A stretch of 64,000 nucleotides of DNA from Phoebastria nigripes (lineage: Eukaryota > Chordata > Aves > Procellariiformes > Diomedeidae). The DNA lies in NCBI GenBank assembly GCA_035582835.1, contig JAYKAV010001289.1, positions 1,382,784 through 1,446,783 on the forward strand, in the 5' to 3' direction. The notes beneath the pieces are model-generated. The model was not told where the DNA came from. It was given only the letters and a program-made list of their open reading frames with translations, and made no database searches. The translations under genes and the position numbers were made by a program. The first letter of the stretch is position 1. Each line of letters opens with the position of its first letter. Of this stretch, positions 40,871 to 52,160 are shown in pieces.

Positions 40871-43796
40871 AAATGTTGAAGAGGTAGGTTGGGTTGGAAG
40901 GATTCTGCGTATTCATGTAGCATACTAAATTCTGCTCTCGTGCCAGTGTAAAGTCCATCAGTGTAATATCTACTCAGAAGAGCTTCATAGCAACTTTCAA
41001 AATATGCAGTAATATAAAAATCAGGAAACTTTAATAAAGATACCTAGACCTAATAAAGATTTTTATTTTAATGGCCTTAGAATATTGGGGTAACTAAAAC
41101 TGAGTTGTTATATAGGAATCTTAATTCTTTTACATGTTCTTCACATTTTCTCTCTCTTTTTCTCTTTCACTCTGTTTGTTAACATTTACTTGTTATTACT
41201 GTACGTTGCTTGCAACTTGTGTATGTTACAGACTGTCACATTTTATTCTGTGAAGTTTTTCTCCAATTCCCATCAACCTGAGCTCCATGTTGGGCAGCCG
41301 AGGAGATTACAATACAGTTCTTTAATGCAAAAGAACAAGGAATGTCACAGACTATAGGTAACTTCACTGAGGTTGTGACACAAAACCTGATGCGAGGTAT
41401 TAATGCAAAGAGTAAGTACTCGGTATGACAATAGAACTACTTAGTTAAATTACCTTCTTTTTTTCAGATAGTTTGCATGGGAAAAATTAATTTTCATTAC
41501 TCTCCAGCAGAAAAAATTCCCAAACTTACCAATTTAGGATTTTTTTCACTGCCATTTTGAAAACCAGTGATGCCCATGCTGATGCATCATTACTCATTTT
41601 CAAAGGTTTAACCCCATATTTTCTATGCTGTTCTTCTCTATGCTATACTTCCTTCCATGTTCTCCAAGCCATAATTCCATAATTTCATCATCCTTTGTCT
41701 GTGGTTTAATATATCTTCTCCATAATTCTTTTTCTAATTTAATATAGTTATATCCCTTTCACTCTAAGGACCTGATTTAACAACAACAAAAATGAGCCCC
41801 TACCCATGGGATCCACATTTCTTAATCCTGCATGAGACTCTGGAGCCCATAAAAATTGATTTCTGTAGCCAAAGATGGTCTGGCACAGAAGCACAATTGT
41901 TATTTTGCTGAATCAGGTCCTGAGCAAAGTATTTTGTTTATAATTGCCCCCAATTACCCCCAAACACTACATTGAAAGAATGATAAAAAATAGGTGACAG
42001 ACATTTCTGATAATTTTCTAGAGGGACAGCATGAAGTTTATTGCTACTAATCTTATTCTCAATTGTCAGTAAATTCCATGTTAACTCAGAAATCACTATA
42101 GCCATGTACTAACTCAAGAAAAGCATATTTTTCTCGGTGTGCAGTTCCTTTACTTCCTGATTTGCTATTATGCTCTGACTTATTATGCTCCCTTAATCAG
42201 TGAAGAAGCACAGCAGAGTTTAGATGGAGTCTAGTATAAAAAAATAAAGTGATTTATACTGATGCAATTGATGAGTGACCAATGAATATTAATGAGCAGT
42301 AAACACTATCCAAGCAACTAAAACAGAAACAACTTGCTAACAGGAGTGAAATTTGAATTAAAGAGACTCAAGAGAGTAGGGAATTGAACTGTAAATATTT
42401 CCTTTCCATGCCACATCTCAGAGAGAAATTTAGAGATATAAAGTCAATGGGTATTTTCAGATGCTAAGCAGCTCTTAACCCCTCCACAAATCAGAGTAAA
42501 TGTCTTTGAATACTTGGATTCATACTCAACTTCATCATAATTATTTGCTTAGCACAAGAAGTATCAGACAAAAGTGATGCTGCAAAAATAGGATGCAAAA
42601 AAGAATGTAAAATCTTTGCATTTTCTCTAGAATAAAGACAACTGGGAAATTCTGTCCTCCAGCAGCAACTGCAGCAGCCTCACAGCTGCTCAACTTCCCA
42701 CTTCCAGCTAATAAGCTTGTAGCTAAGAAAAGCTAGAGCACAGCAGTTCTCCACCCTCACCTTGGCCATGCCACCTCTGTTCCTGTACCATTCTGTAACC
42801 AGCTCAAGAGCCAGGGAAAACCATCATACCATGAGAGTTTCCTGTTGTCACAATAGTGTGATGCAACTAATGTTTGCCACATTAACAGCCTTTTTATATC
42901 ACCAGAAAAGTGCAAGAGGACTGAAAAACAGAAGAGTAATTAACTCACTGAAGGGACAATGTACCATTACTTTCTTCAGGGATTCAGTTGGATCTGCTGT
43001 GAGGGACCTCATGGAGATCCTTCTTCAAAAGAGATTTCAGGCAGCTACTGTACATGTTAGGGTTAGTGCAGGGGTTTAAAATCAGCAAATGGAAATGACC
43101 CTCAAGCTCTGAATGAGAACCAAAGAACTCTCTCAACTGGTCAGGAGTGGGACTATCCACAGAGCGTAATAATGGCAATCCCAGGTTTGGGATCAGGGCT
43201 ATAAGAGCACAGCTGAGATCTAGACAAGCTGTAGATTCATTTTTAGGTGTACATGGGGTGGTGGTGTGGAATGTAACTTTAGTCAGACAAGGTTTCCCCA
43301 GTAGAAAGACCTTCATCTTTCAAGCAACTTCCTTTCTCAGTTCTGGCCCTGTTTTGCACTTAACTGCTCCTACCTCCTTCCTGCTTGTCAACCCCTTCTC
43401 TTGTAACAGGGCTGCAGAACTTTGAAATCCCCCGAGCCTTTGTGGAATGGCAAATGGCTATTCAGGGAAGTTGTAGGTACTCAAGCTGGGTCCTTGTCTC
43501 TTTTAATCTTTAAACAAGGGTAGCCAGGAGGAAGACAGTCTGTGTTGTTCTGGAAGAGATTGTCAGTGACCTAATGTGACCAAAGGAAACAGTGTTTTGT
43601 CTCTTAATTGCTGTGTTTCTGACCTAGGGCTGAGAAGACCCCATCTTCTTTAGCACAATGTCAAAGAATCTGGCAGGGTTCACGTAGCCGGATATTGACT
43701 CGTGGGTAAATACGCATGGATACCATGCTATGAATTGTGGAGTTTCTCTCAGCCCTGTTTCAGTCAAAGTGGTTACGACCTACAGAAGTTCCTATA

Positions 43797-43828
43797 AGGA
43801 CTGGAAAAGGCATTGGATTTCCAGTCCT
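43797..43828. repeat. Perfect 11-bp inverted repeat (hairpin)
   Basis: AGGACTGGAAA at 43797-43807 is the exact reverse complement of TTTCCAGTCCT at 43818-43828, with a 10-base loop. A further AAGGACTG follows at 43831. It could be a chance structure or part of an unrecognised element. Confidence 0.7.
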
Positions 43829-44689
43829 GTAAGGACTGAAAATGGTCCACCCTGAGAGTGCCTTTCAACTCATCCAGTCGTTGGGGTAAGTGACCACTTC
43901 ACAGCTCTGTAGACACATGGGAGACAAAGGAGGAGGGGCAGCTACAACCCCAAGAGGAAGTAGTGTGAGTTGGGACCATCCCTGGCCCACACACAATTTC
44001 TGAAGACATCTAAGGTAAGAAGGGTAGACCAGGAACTTGTTTCTTGGCAGCTGTTGGAGAATGGCAGTGTTTGCTTAAGGGAAGAGGACTGGTGTGACTT
44101 TCCCAGTGTAGGAACCACTTCTGTACAAGTGCCACATTTCCAACCATAGATTGAGGTCAATGAATATATCATACAATTATGTCCACTGATACTCTGAACG
44201 TAAGATGCAGTTCAAATAGGTGGAGATTCAGTGTCAGACTCTAGCTTATAATCAAAACCAGCAGCACTGGTAAAGTCACTATGACAGTGTGCAACTATTT
44301 GCTATGACAAAAGAGATGAGCCACGCAGCAATTACATGGGCAGTCTCTACTGTGCTTCTCCACAATAAGCAGACCATACTAATGCAAAATCCAGCAGTTT
44401 CCCTAAGTTTTTTTTTTTTTCAGAATCCCTCCCCCCCATTTTGAAATTCAGTGTTTGCTTGGAAACACCTGAGGCATTTTAACAGTACTTTTCTGCAAAT
44501 GGAGATAGATGAGACAGGAAAAAAAGAAAGCGGAAACTACACAAATGAGGTAGTTGTGAAACAAACTACTCACCTGGGAGATCCGCTGAATGCTTTCTTT
44601 AGCCTATCAGCCAAATCTCTGCAGGAGAATGTTTAAAGCTGGTGCAGTTAACTAGGTATTCACAGATAGGACAATTATGGAGATAAGGT

Positions 44690-44805
44690 GCCAAGCTGAG
44701 AGTCAGAAGATTTTGTTGTAAATAACCTCTCACATAGCAGTGGGCAAGTCACTTCATTGCATGGTAGTTTTACCCATCTGTAAAACAGAGATGATAACAT
44801 TGACT
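44690..44805 (+). repeat. MIR-like SINE remnant
   Basis: Shows the MIR order AGTCAGAAGATTTTG, then GTGGGCAAGTCACTTCATTG, then TTTTACCCATCTGTAAAACA and GAGATGATAACA. This matches the widely conserved core (TGGGCAAGTCACTTAACC, CCCATCTGTAAAATGGGGAT). It is old and diverged. Confidence 0.6.
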
Positions 44806-46454
44806 TTTCTTCATGACACAGAACCTAAAGAACAAAAAATGCTGTACAAGCCTAATTGAGATTCTGCTAGCAGGGATGGAAAGACTCACGTGAATTTGGT
44901 AGGCCAGAATCAAGCCTTAGAAGTTTTAAGCACCTAGAAGTAGTCGTCATTGGTATAACTAGACTGGTAGTCACCAGACAGTAATGGTTTCAGTAGTTTT
45001 GCTTTATCTGGAGTTCTCTCAAACCCAAGGTCAATCTTGGTAAAAGCAAACATGCAAATAGAAACTTGAGAAATCAACCTAAAATAACATCATTTCATTC
45101 CATCTTTAGACCTCCTTCCTGAAATTGTTCAGCATGTAGATCTGCTAATGAAAACAATGGGAACTTCTAACTGTGGGCTGATGACATCAGTGACGTTTTC
45201 TTTATTGCCATAACAGACTAATCACATATTAAATATCACGTGATTGCCGAGTCCTACCTTCAGAGAATTAGGTGCTGCAGACAGTAGTTTGGAACACAAC
45301 TACTCTATTTAACACTTACTTATATACACCAGCAATAGATGCAGTCTTCTGTGCTGGTAATTTCTCAGCTTCCTAAATATTTAGCAAAATTGTCATTGTG
45401 GATTAGTATTACTATCCAGAACGTGATCCCTAAGGCATGGCCCATGCATGGAATATTCAAGGGACATTAGTAGGACAGTTCAGTGATTTGCCTACGTCTC
45501 CAGCTACTCTATTCTCTTCCTATTGAATAGAAATAAAATAACAAGGTTGTGGATTTTCAACAAGTATAGAGAAAAATTCATCAGTGCTAAGGGACCCTGA
45601 AGAGGCTGCAAGAGCAAGTTCCAGCTCAAGTTGCTAGGGATGTATAATGCAATTTAAGAAATTAATTCCAAGAAGGTCAATTTTCTTGTCACTCAAGCAC
45701 AACAAAGCCTGCAAGCTGCTTCCAAAAGGATCAATGGCTGTTACCAGTGAGCAGGCTGACCCACGACCACTCTGCTCAGAGGTGTTTTGAGCTCCAGAAA
45801 TGGACCAGTGCCTCCTCCATCACTAACAGTTTAGTTTGCAAACCCAGGCTCAGGTGTAGCAGTGGGAGTCTCAGAGATTTCAATGCAGAGCTCTGCTGAC
45901 ACGGCTGCCTCCCTCATTTCAGGATTAGAGCCATCAGCTTGTAGCAGTAGAGGCTTATGAAGAAGCCCAGTTCTTTGCTCATCCCCATGAGGACAGCAGC
46001 TCTCCCCAAACACAGTTAAGTGGTTTTTAAGTCAACAGCTCAGTACCTGCAATGTCACAGTTACTATGGCAGCCGTGCCAGGTTTTTGTGCAAAGAGTGG
46101 TATTAAATAGCAGTGAGTATTATGAACAGAAAGGAATTGCAACTCAGTGCAACCTTAAAACCTTAGAATCCTGTTGAAATTAGTGTCTACAAGTATTAAA
46201 ATGCACCTATAGCTTTTGCCATTTTTTTAAAATGTATTGAGAGACCTAATTATTTCATTGCTCACAAAACAAAATGTTACTACCTCCCTCTTTGGGGAAA
46301 TAATTGGCTAATTCTGCATGGAGAAGAAAGGAGGCAGAGGTGAGATCTGCAGAAAAGACTGTTTATGTTGTGACAAACCAGTGACATCTAAATAAAAGGC
46401 ACAGAATGCAATTACTGGTGCATGGATAGATGCATAGTATGTGTCATATACACC

Positions 46455-46482
46455 TCTGTGTGTGCGTGTGTGCATGTGTGTG
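46455..46482. repeat. Imperfect (GT)n microsatellite
   Basis: CTGTGTGTGCGTGTGTGCATGTGTGTG-like alternation in intron 2. Confidence 0.75.
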
Positions 46483-47840
46483 CAAAGCAACAAATACAAC
46501 TTGAAAAGGCTTTTGCCTACTACTCATCTATGTTGTCCATCTGAAACCAGAGGATCAGAATCATATCTCCAAACCCTACCTAATGTATTTTTTCTTTTGG
46601 GCTTGTTTTATCACTTGGCTTCAAAACCATTGAAAAATAAATGACAGTATCGTGTAGCGTTCAGAACAAGCTAGTACACAAATCTGAGAGAGGCACTGAA
46701 ATTAAGTCTATCCGTTGAGTTTGTCTTTCCTTAAAGACTTGCAGGACCACCCACTGCCTTACAGTGTCTAGGTAATAAGCATTGTGCAACCGAGGTGTAG
46801 GATGCTGCCAATACCACTCAGTTAACATATCTCAGCATTTGTGAAACTTCAGAAAGCACATTTTGACTGTTTTTCCCTCCCTTCAACCAAAATACTCATA
46901 TCGAGCTGTGCCATATTTCGAGTATATTCTCAATACACTAATTTGCACTTTAAAACCCTAAAATAAATCCTACACTAAAGAGCACTTTAAATTGTTTTAT
47001 AAATGTCAAACAAGTCACACAGAGAAATCATACTATTCTCAGTCTATCCTCATGGGAATGTGTGGAGCAAAATGGGCAAATCTGACAACCTATTTTCATT
47101 ATTTACAGCTGAGAGTAAATTTTACTCTATCTATTTTCCAAATTCATGGCCTGCTGTAGTGTTTTCTATATGTAGTGTCCTGTGCTGGCATTGCAAATAC
47201 TGTATGTGTTTCAGAGGAGAACATCAGAAAATGGATTGCTTTTTTTAAAATCCACATTCTGCTGTCGTATTTCCATACGTAATGTACTCTGTGTGTCTAA
47301 AACATGTACAGCCATTCTGCACAACTGATACCAGGAACACTATAAAACAATCTGGGTAAATTTTGGGGAGGGGAAGAGCAGGAATTTTCCCCTCAGTAAG
47401 ATTGCACACAGGTATAAATCAGCACAAACAGAATATACTCAAATACTAAAACACAACTCACAGTCCACTGCCTCTCCAAAGCTCTGAGCGACAGTAGGCT
47501 TCATGAAAAACAGGTCATTCATGCACCATCTGATGTCATGCAAAAACATAACCTGATTTCTAACCGCAGTCTTCTGCTCGCAGGACTAGGAACCAATGCA
47601 CGCCCGTTTCTGAAACTGCCCCTCTATGTGGAAGTACAGGTGGCTGCTGTTACACCTAATGCGATCACATTTTGTTTCTCCTCCCACTTAACAGACTTTA
47701 TTTTATTTTGGTGCAGTGCACATGAACGCAGTATCTAGGACAGATGTGCTACCTTTTATAGTGTCACTATAGAACTCTTTAGCTGTGAACCCTTAATTTG
47801 CAGCTGGAACTCTAATAAACAGTGCATAGTGTTTCAATAG

Positions 47841-48056
<216 letters not shown>

Positions 48057-49500
48057 TAGCTGGGGTCCTGTAACCACGTAGTTAGCAACCGTTTTAAATA
48101 AATAAGAGAAAGTCAGCTGTAGCTGTAGCACGCAATAGTGCGCTTGCTGTAGAGATGCACGTTTGGGCTGGAAACCACCACCTGATGTCTGCATTTGGAG
48201 TTTCTAACCTATTTCTTTCAGAAAGAAAAGCCTGAGGAGCTGTAACTACCCCATGCAGCTATGCTAGGCAGTCGAGTCTTCCATCCCAGCTGGTGCAGTA
48301 AGCTTTATTGGAGGATGCTCTACAATATCCTTAAATTAGCCCATCCTCCAAGGACAAGCCAATTAACGTTTCATAGCAATGAAGGTTTGCCACTTGGAAA
48401 GCTCACAGATCTTACNAGACTCTGAGGAGCACAGACTTGGAGGTGGCAGACAGAAAAGATAAAACACAAAACATCCTCAAGAAATACGAAATGATTATTC
48501 GGCTACCTTAACAGAGCACTAAAACAAATTTGGATATTCATAGCTGTTTAGTTCAACAGAGAAAGAGAAGCATACAAGAACATCCGTTAGCACAGGTGTC
48601 TTACAATTGGAAAATAATCAATCTAAAATCCCTTTCCTTTCATAAATAAATCATTACTTGTTAGTTTCTCAGACTTCTGACAGCTACAGATCTCTCAGAA
48701 GTAACTGTATTTTAGTTTGCTGATGGTCAGAATAATCTATTTAGCAACAGAAGTCAAATCAAATGAAAAAAAAACTTCCCTTCTTAAACTAGTCTGGTTT
48801 GTTTAAATAATTTAACATGAGGAAACCATACAAACCAAAATTAGAGTTACATATATATGCATCAAAGTTGATAGGGAATGGGAAAATTGGAAAAGAAATC
48901 TCTCTCTTCAAATCAGTGTTTATCACTGGTGTACTGTATATAATATATGATATAGTCAATATTTTAAAACTGCAAAGATTGTATGATGTAACCATACACT
49001 AAGTATGGAGTATAGAATTCCCATGTGCCATTGTATGATGGGCAATAGTTATAGTAAATGCCAGTTATAGATAGTGTATGTATTTATAAGTTTAAAGTTT
49101 ATCATCAACAAAGATATAGTTGGACCACAAGACTTTCATATGAAAGTATATCCTCTAAAATTTACCTTTGTAGCAAAGCGTTTTACTTGATTCTGTATTG
49201 GATAAGCATTGGCCGCGTTCATTCAGCCTGGGCGAGTTCGGGTGGTTCCAGTGGATCAGGGGAACACTCCAAATGGCACATCCTTTGGGATGAGGAATGT
49301 ATGGTTTTCAGGATGCACTGCAACCGCCTCTCGTTACTGAATGGAACAGAGGCTGGTTGGCTAAAGAGTAATATACGTCAGCATATTGTTGGCCTGTTTG
49401 AAACACGTTGAGAGCATCTTAATTGTTGTTCCAACAGAATTTCATCCATAGTTTGTGCAACTCTCTGTACACTTGCTGAGCTGTTTACGTGCATGTCTGG

Positions 49501-49530
49501 AAAAGAAGGTGGGGAGGGGTGGGGGGGGAG
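49501..49530. repeat. G-rich purine tract
   Basis: AAAAGAAGGTGGGGAGGGGT followed by GGGGGGGGAG; four or more G-runs in about 25 bases. Confidence 0.8.
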
Positions 49531-49557
49531 GGAAACCGAACGCATGCAGTTTTGTTT

Positions 49558-49585
49558 TCTCTCTCTCTTTTTTTTTTTTTTTTTT
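49558..49585. repeat. Pyrimidine run (CT)n T19
   Basis: CTCTCTCTC leading into about 19 T in intron 3, roughly 460 bases before the alternative last exon. Confidence 0.85.
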
Positions 49586-50047
49586 AAATGCTGAGAACAA
49601 AGGAGTAGTATCTCTATAGCAACACAATAAATTCTATGGATTTTGCTGCCTTTTCCCCCTCCTGCCCCCAAAGATATCAGAAACCTTAATTTTGCCTGAG
49701 GTCAAAATGCATGAAGTAGAAGGGAGAGGTGTGCATGAGTGTATGATGGAGACATAGAAAATCCCTCCCACTGACTCTTTTTTTTTTTAGGGTACAACCA
49801 TGTTGCTGCCTGTAGGATCAATTACATAGCCTGACCATCCTTGAGAAATGATGATTTTTTTTTGTTTGTTTGTTTTTTTAAACTTGTTCTGTACTTCAAT
49901 GGCCTTCTGAGTCATGTTGCAAGCGATACTACTCTCAGCATGTCCATGCATGCAGATGCTATTGAACTGGCTACAATGTTGACCTCATTCTTAGTCCATT
50001 CTGTCATTGATCCAATGCTGTACTTTGCATTTTTCTTTTAAATGAAG

Positions 50048-50184
50048 GTTACGAAATGTCACGGAGCCTTAACAGCATAGCTGGCATAAGTGGAAAAGCG
50101 ATAGGATTATCCTCAGTGTCTGCGCCCTACAGCTCTCCTAGTCCAGTGAGACGTTCTTGGTCTCCCATCCCATCTATTTTGTAG
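50048..50184 (+). CDS. KCNC1: KCNC1 alternative last coding exon with Kv3.2/Kv3.3-type C terminus
   Basis: After a plausible acceptor (CATTTTTCTTTTAAATGAAG, AG at 50046-50047), splicing from exon 3 completes a Gly codon and reads [16 protein letters not shown] and so on to [11 protein letters not shown], stopping at TAG 50182-50184 (46 residues counted from the split Gly). This closely resembles the alternative C terminus known from Kv3.2 and Kv3.3 (GYEKSRSLNNIAGLAG ... RRSRSPIPSIL as I recall it), so the exon is homologous and not random. Phase matches exon 3 (phase 1) and also exon 2. It would yield a third Kv3.1 C terminus, Ser- and Pro-rich, replacing the DLCKESPV end. Kv3.1 is usually described with only the a and b forms, so use of this exon needs transcript evidence. 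Lower confidence concerns expression, not homology. Confidence 0.85.
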
Positions 50185-50400
50185 CATGGATCAGTAGCAG
50201 AGAATGGTCTAAAAAGCTTTATTTTCAATTAGCCTATGCTATGTTGCATATAATCCAGGTGACTAAGTCTGAAGATGCAATGTCTCACAGTAGCACCTGC
50301 TGGGAATGGTGTTACTAATGATGCTAGGTGACAACACTCCTAAATAGCACGCAGATGACAATAGGCAGGCATTTACATAGTACTGGTGGGCCATATGTGC

Positions 50401-50764
50401 TGCATGGTATCAGTACATAGGATGAAGGGTAGATGCACCAGATAGTTTCCTTCCTGGTGCATCCTGCTAGTATATGCTTATTTTGGCTAATGGTGGATCT
50501 ACTGGCTCTGTATGGAATGGGTTAGGCATTTAGTCAATGCTGAAACATGCCAACGATGGAAGATTTTGCTTTTCTCAGGATATTTTTGAGCCATAGGAAC
50601 CCTGCAGGAGTTTGAGCAAACAAGCACAGTAGGATGAAACTTTGCATGGGCGCCTATTTTAAGCTGAAAGCAATACTCAGACACACTGTAGAGAGGTCTC
50701 AGTCTGGCTGACTGCATGGAAAAAAAAAAGTCCTGTTGAAGAAGAATATGGCTGCCTCTGCATG
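50401..50764 (+). promoter_or_regulatory. Cluster of four RBFOX-type TGCATG motifs
   Basis: Exact TGCATG occurs at 50401-50406, 50643-50648, 50713-50718 and 50759-50764, all between the two alternative last exons, with another upstream at 49947-49952. In random sequence one per about 4 kb is expected. RBFOX proteins bind UGCAUG in neuronal pre-mRNA; sites downstream of an exon usually promote its inclusion and sites upstream usually repress it. The position fits control of the choice between the exons at 50048 and 50869. The motifs are seen; the function is inference. Confidence 0.55.
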
Positions 50765-50868
50765 TAGCTATTTCACCTTTTCCTCCTTCCTTTAAAACTA
50801 AGATGCCGAGCTTGATGTGAAAAGCGCAGGGAAGAAGCTCAAGTACTGATTGTATTCTTTACATGCAG

Positions 50869-50933
50869 ATCTTTGCAAAGAAAGTCCAGTCATTGCTAAA
50901 TATATGCCAACAGAGGCAGTCAGAGTGACCTGA
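50869..50933 (+). CDS. KCNC1: KCNC1 exon 4: Kv3.1b C terminus
   Basis: Acceptor CTTTACATGCAG ends at 50868. Joined to exon 3 in phase 1, it completes an Asp codon and reads DLCKESPVIAKYMPTEAVRV, then T and TGA at 50931-50933. This is the classical Kv3.1b terminus, identical to the mammalian one as far as I can recall. In mammals the Ser in KESPV is part of the region studied for PKC/CK2 modulation of Kv3.1b. The preceding 685 bases separate it from the alternative exon at 50048-50184, with the TGCATG cluster between them. Confidence 0.97.
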
Positions 50934-51836
50934 CAAGGCGAGATGGAGATGAACATTGATGGCTAATAAACATCTGTGTGGAACTGTGCAGGCATAGAAG
51001 ACCTTCTCATTTGGACAAAGTTAACTCGCTCCATGCAGGTTTTATGGATGATTCTTCGTGGTTTTGGAGTTGTACTAGAGATGCAGGCTTTTTCTACGGC
51101 CAAAATGTAACAAAACTGTAGAAGATTTTTTTTTTTAATCTATTTTTTTGTTCCATAGCATGAATTGCATGAAGACAAAAATTGAAAAAAACAAAAACCA
51201 AGAAACACTGCAAATGTATGATTAAGAAGAAAAAAAAGCAAAGTTATATATTTTCTTTCAAAGCTCTTTACTTTTACATACATTGTTGTAGCCAAAATGT
51301 AAAACATTATAAAACTGTACATTTCTTTGCTATGGATCGCTTCTTTTTGTATACAAGATACAGAGTAATGGTTTTAAAAAGTGCAATCAGGCAGTCATCG
51401 GTCATATTGACCACGCCTTCACAGTTCATCACACCAACATGGAAATCAAGAACTTTTAATCCAACTAGAAGTGTATAAAAATAAGAAAAACTTTTTCCTG
51501 TCTGTTTTTGTTGGCATGCTTGTGACACATGGGACCTTCCTTCGGACCTGACAGTAACAGCTGGTCTAGATTTAATTTTCCAGCTCTGGTTATGTTGTAT
51601 TTTATTGATGTATAGATCCAACGTAAAGACCCTTCATAAATTGTTCATATTAAGTAATCAGTATGAATTTTAAACAAAAGAGGTGTTATTTTAAAACTGG
51701 GACTTATAGTACAAAATCAGGAAAATACTCAAGTATAAATGGTCTCAAAGTTTAAGAAACAAGACAACAGCATTGTATGCAATTTAGTACTGAGTAAAAT
51801 GCATGCACAATGTTATGCAACACAATTCTAGCATGA

Positions 51837-51842
51837 AATAAA
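51837..51842 (+). terminator. KCNC1: Candidate polyadenylation signal AATAAA
   Basis: AATAAA about 900 bases after the Kv3.1b stop, followed by TTTTGTATCATGGTTTC, a T/G-rich downstream context. Confidence 0.45.
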
Positions 51843-51938
51843 TTTTGTATCATGGTTTCAGTGCCTGCTGTATAGTGTAAAGGGGAATCCTTTTCTGAAG
51901 CAATCAGGGGTTTCCAGAGACTTGCTTCTAAAATCTTG

Positions 51939-51944
51939 AATAAA
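51939..51944 (+). terminator. KCNC1: Candidate polyadenylation signal AATAAA
   Basis: AATAAA in CTTGAATAAATACAATG; one of several possible 3' ends. Confidence 0.4.
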
Positions 51945-52022
51945 TACAATGTTCTCAACAGAAATGTAGGAGAAAAGCTTGGTATTGCTTTGGTTCTACA
52001 ATGCTAATTTTGGTTAGTAGAT

Positions 52023-52028
52023 AATAAA
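52023..52028 (+). terminator. KCNC1: Candidate polyadenylation signal AATAAA
   Basis: AATAAA in AGATAATAAATGAAGC, preceded by T/G-rich GCTTTGGTT. Confidence 0.4.
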
Positions 52029-52150
52029 TGAAGCCTGCAAACACTTGATACAACCGATGTCTGAAGAATTCACACCATTATTAATTTTACGAGGGTAGAT
52101 TAAAAAACCCGATAATTATCTAGGTATCTTCCTTTTCCCTCCCCAACAAT

Positions 52151-52156
52151 AATAAA
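52151..52156 (+). terminator. KCNC1: Candidate polyadenylation signal AATAAA
   Basis: AATAAA in ACAATAATAAAAGTTTG, followed at once by TTTGTCTTTTT, a good U/GU-rich downstream element. Possibly the most distal KCNC1 site. Confidence 0.45.
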
Positions 52157-52160
52157 AGTT

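Larger units (their letters stand above)
50934..52160 (+). other. KCNC1: KCNC1 3' UTR (Kv3.1b transcripts), end uncertain
   Basis: AT-rich sequence after the Kv3.1b stop with long T and A runs, two further TGCATG motifs (51166-51171 and 51800-51805) and several AATAAA hexamers, so alternative polyadenylation is likely. The right boundary is set at the last clustered AATAAA and is only an estimate. Confidence 0.6.

Noticed and set aside
42762..43425. Adjacent 105- and 92-codon open frames on + and a 110-codon frame on -
   Set aside because: No recognisable protein, no splice context, and frames compete on both strands; consistent with chance.
49058..49411. 117-codon open frame in KCNC1 intron 3
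   Set aside because: First half is AT-rich non-coding in character and no acceptor or donor fits the gene. Only the GC-richer core is kept, as a separate observation.
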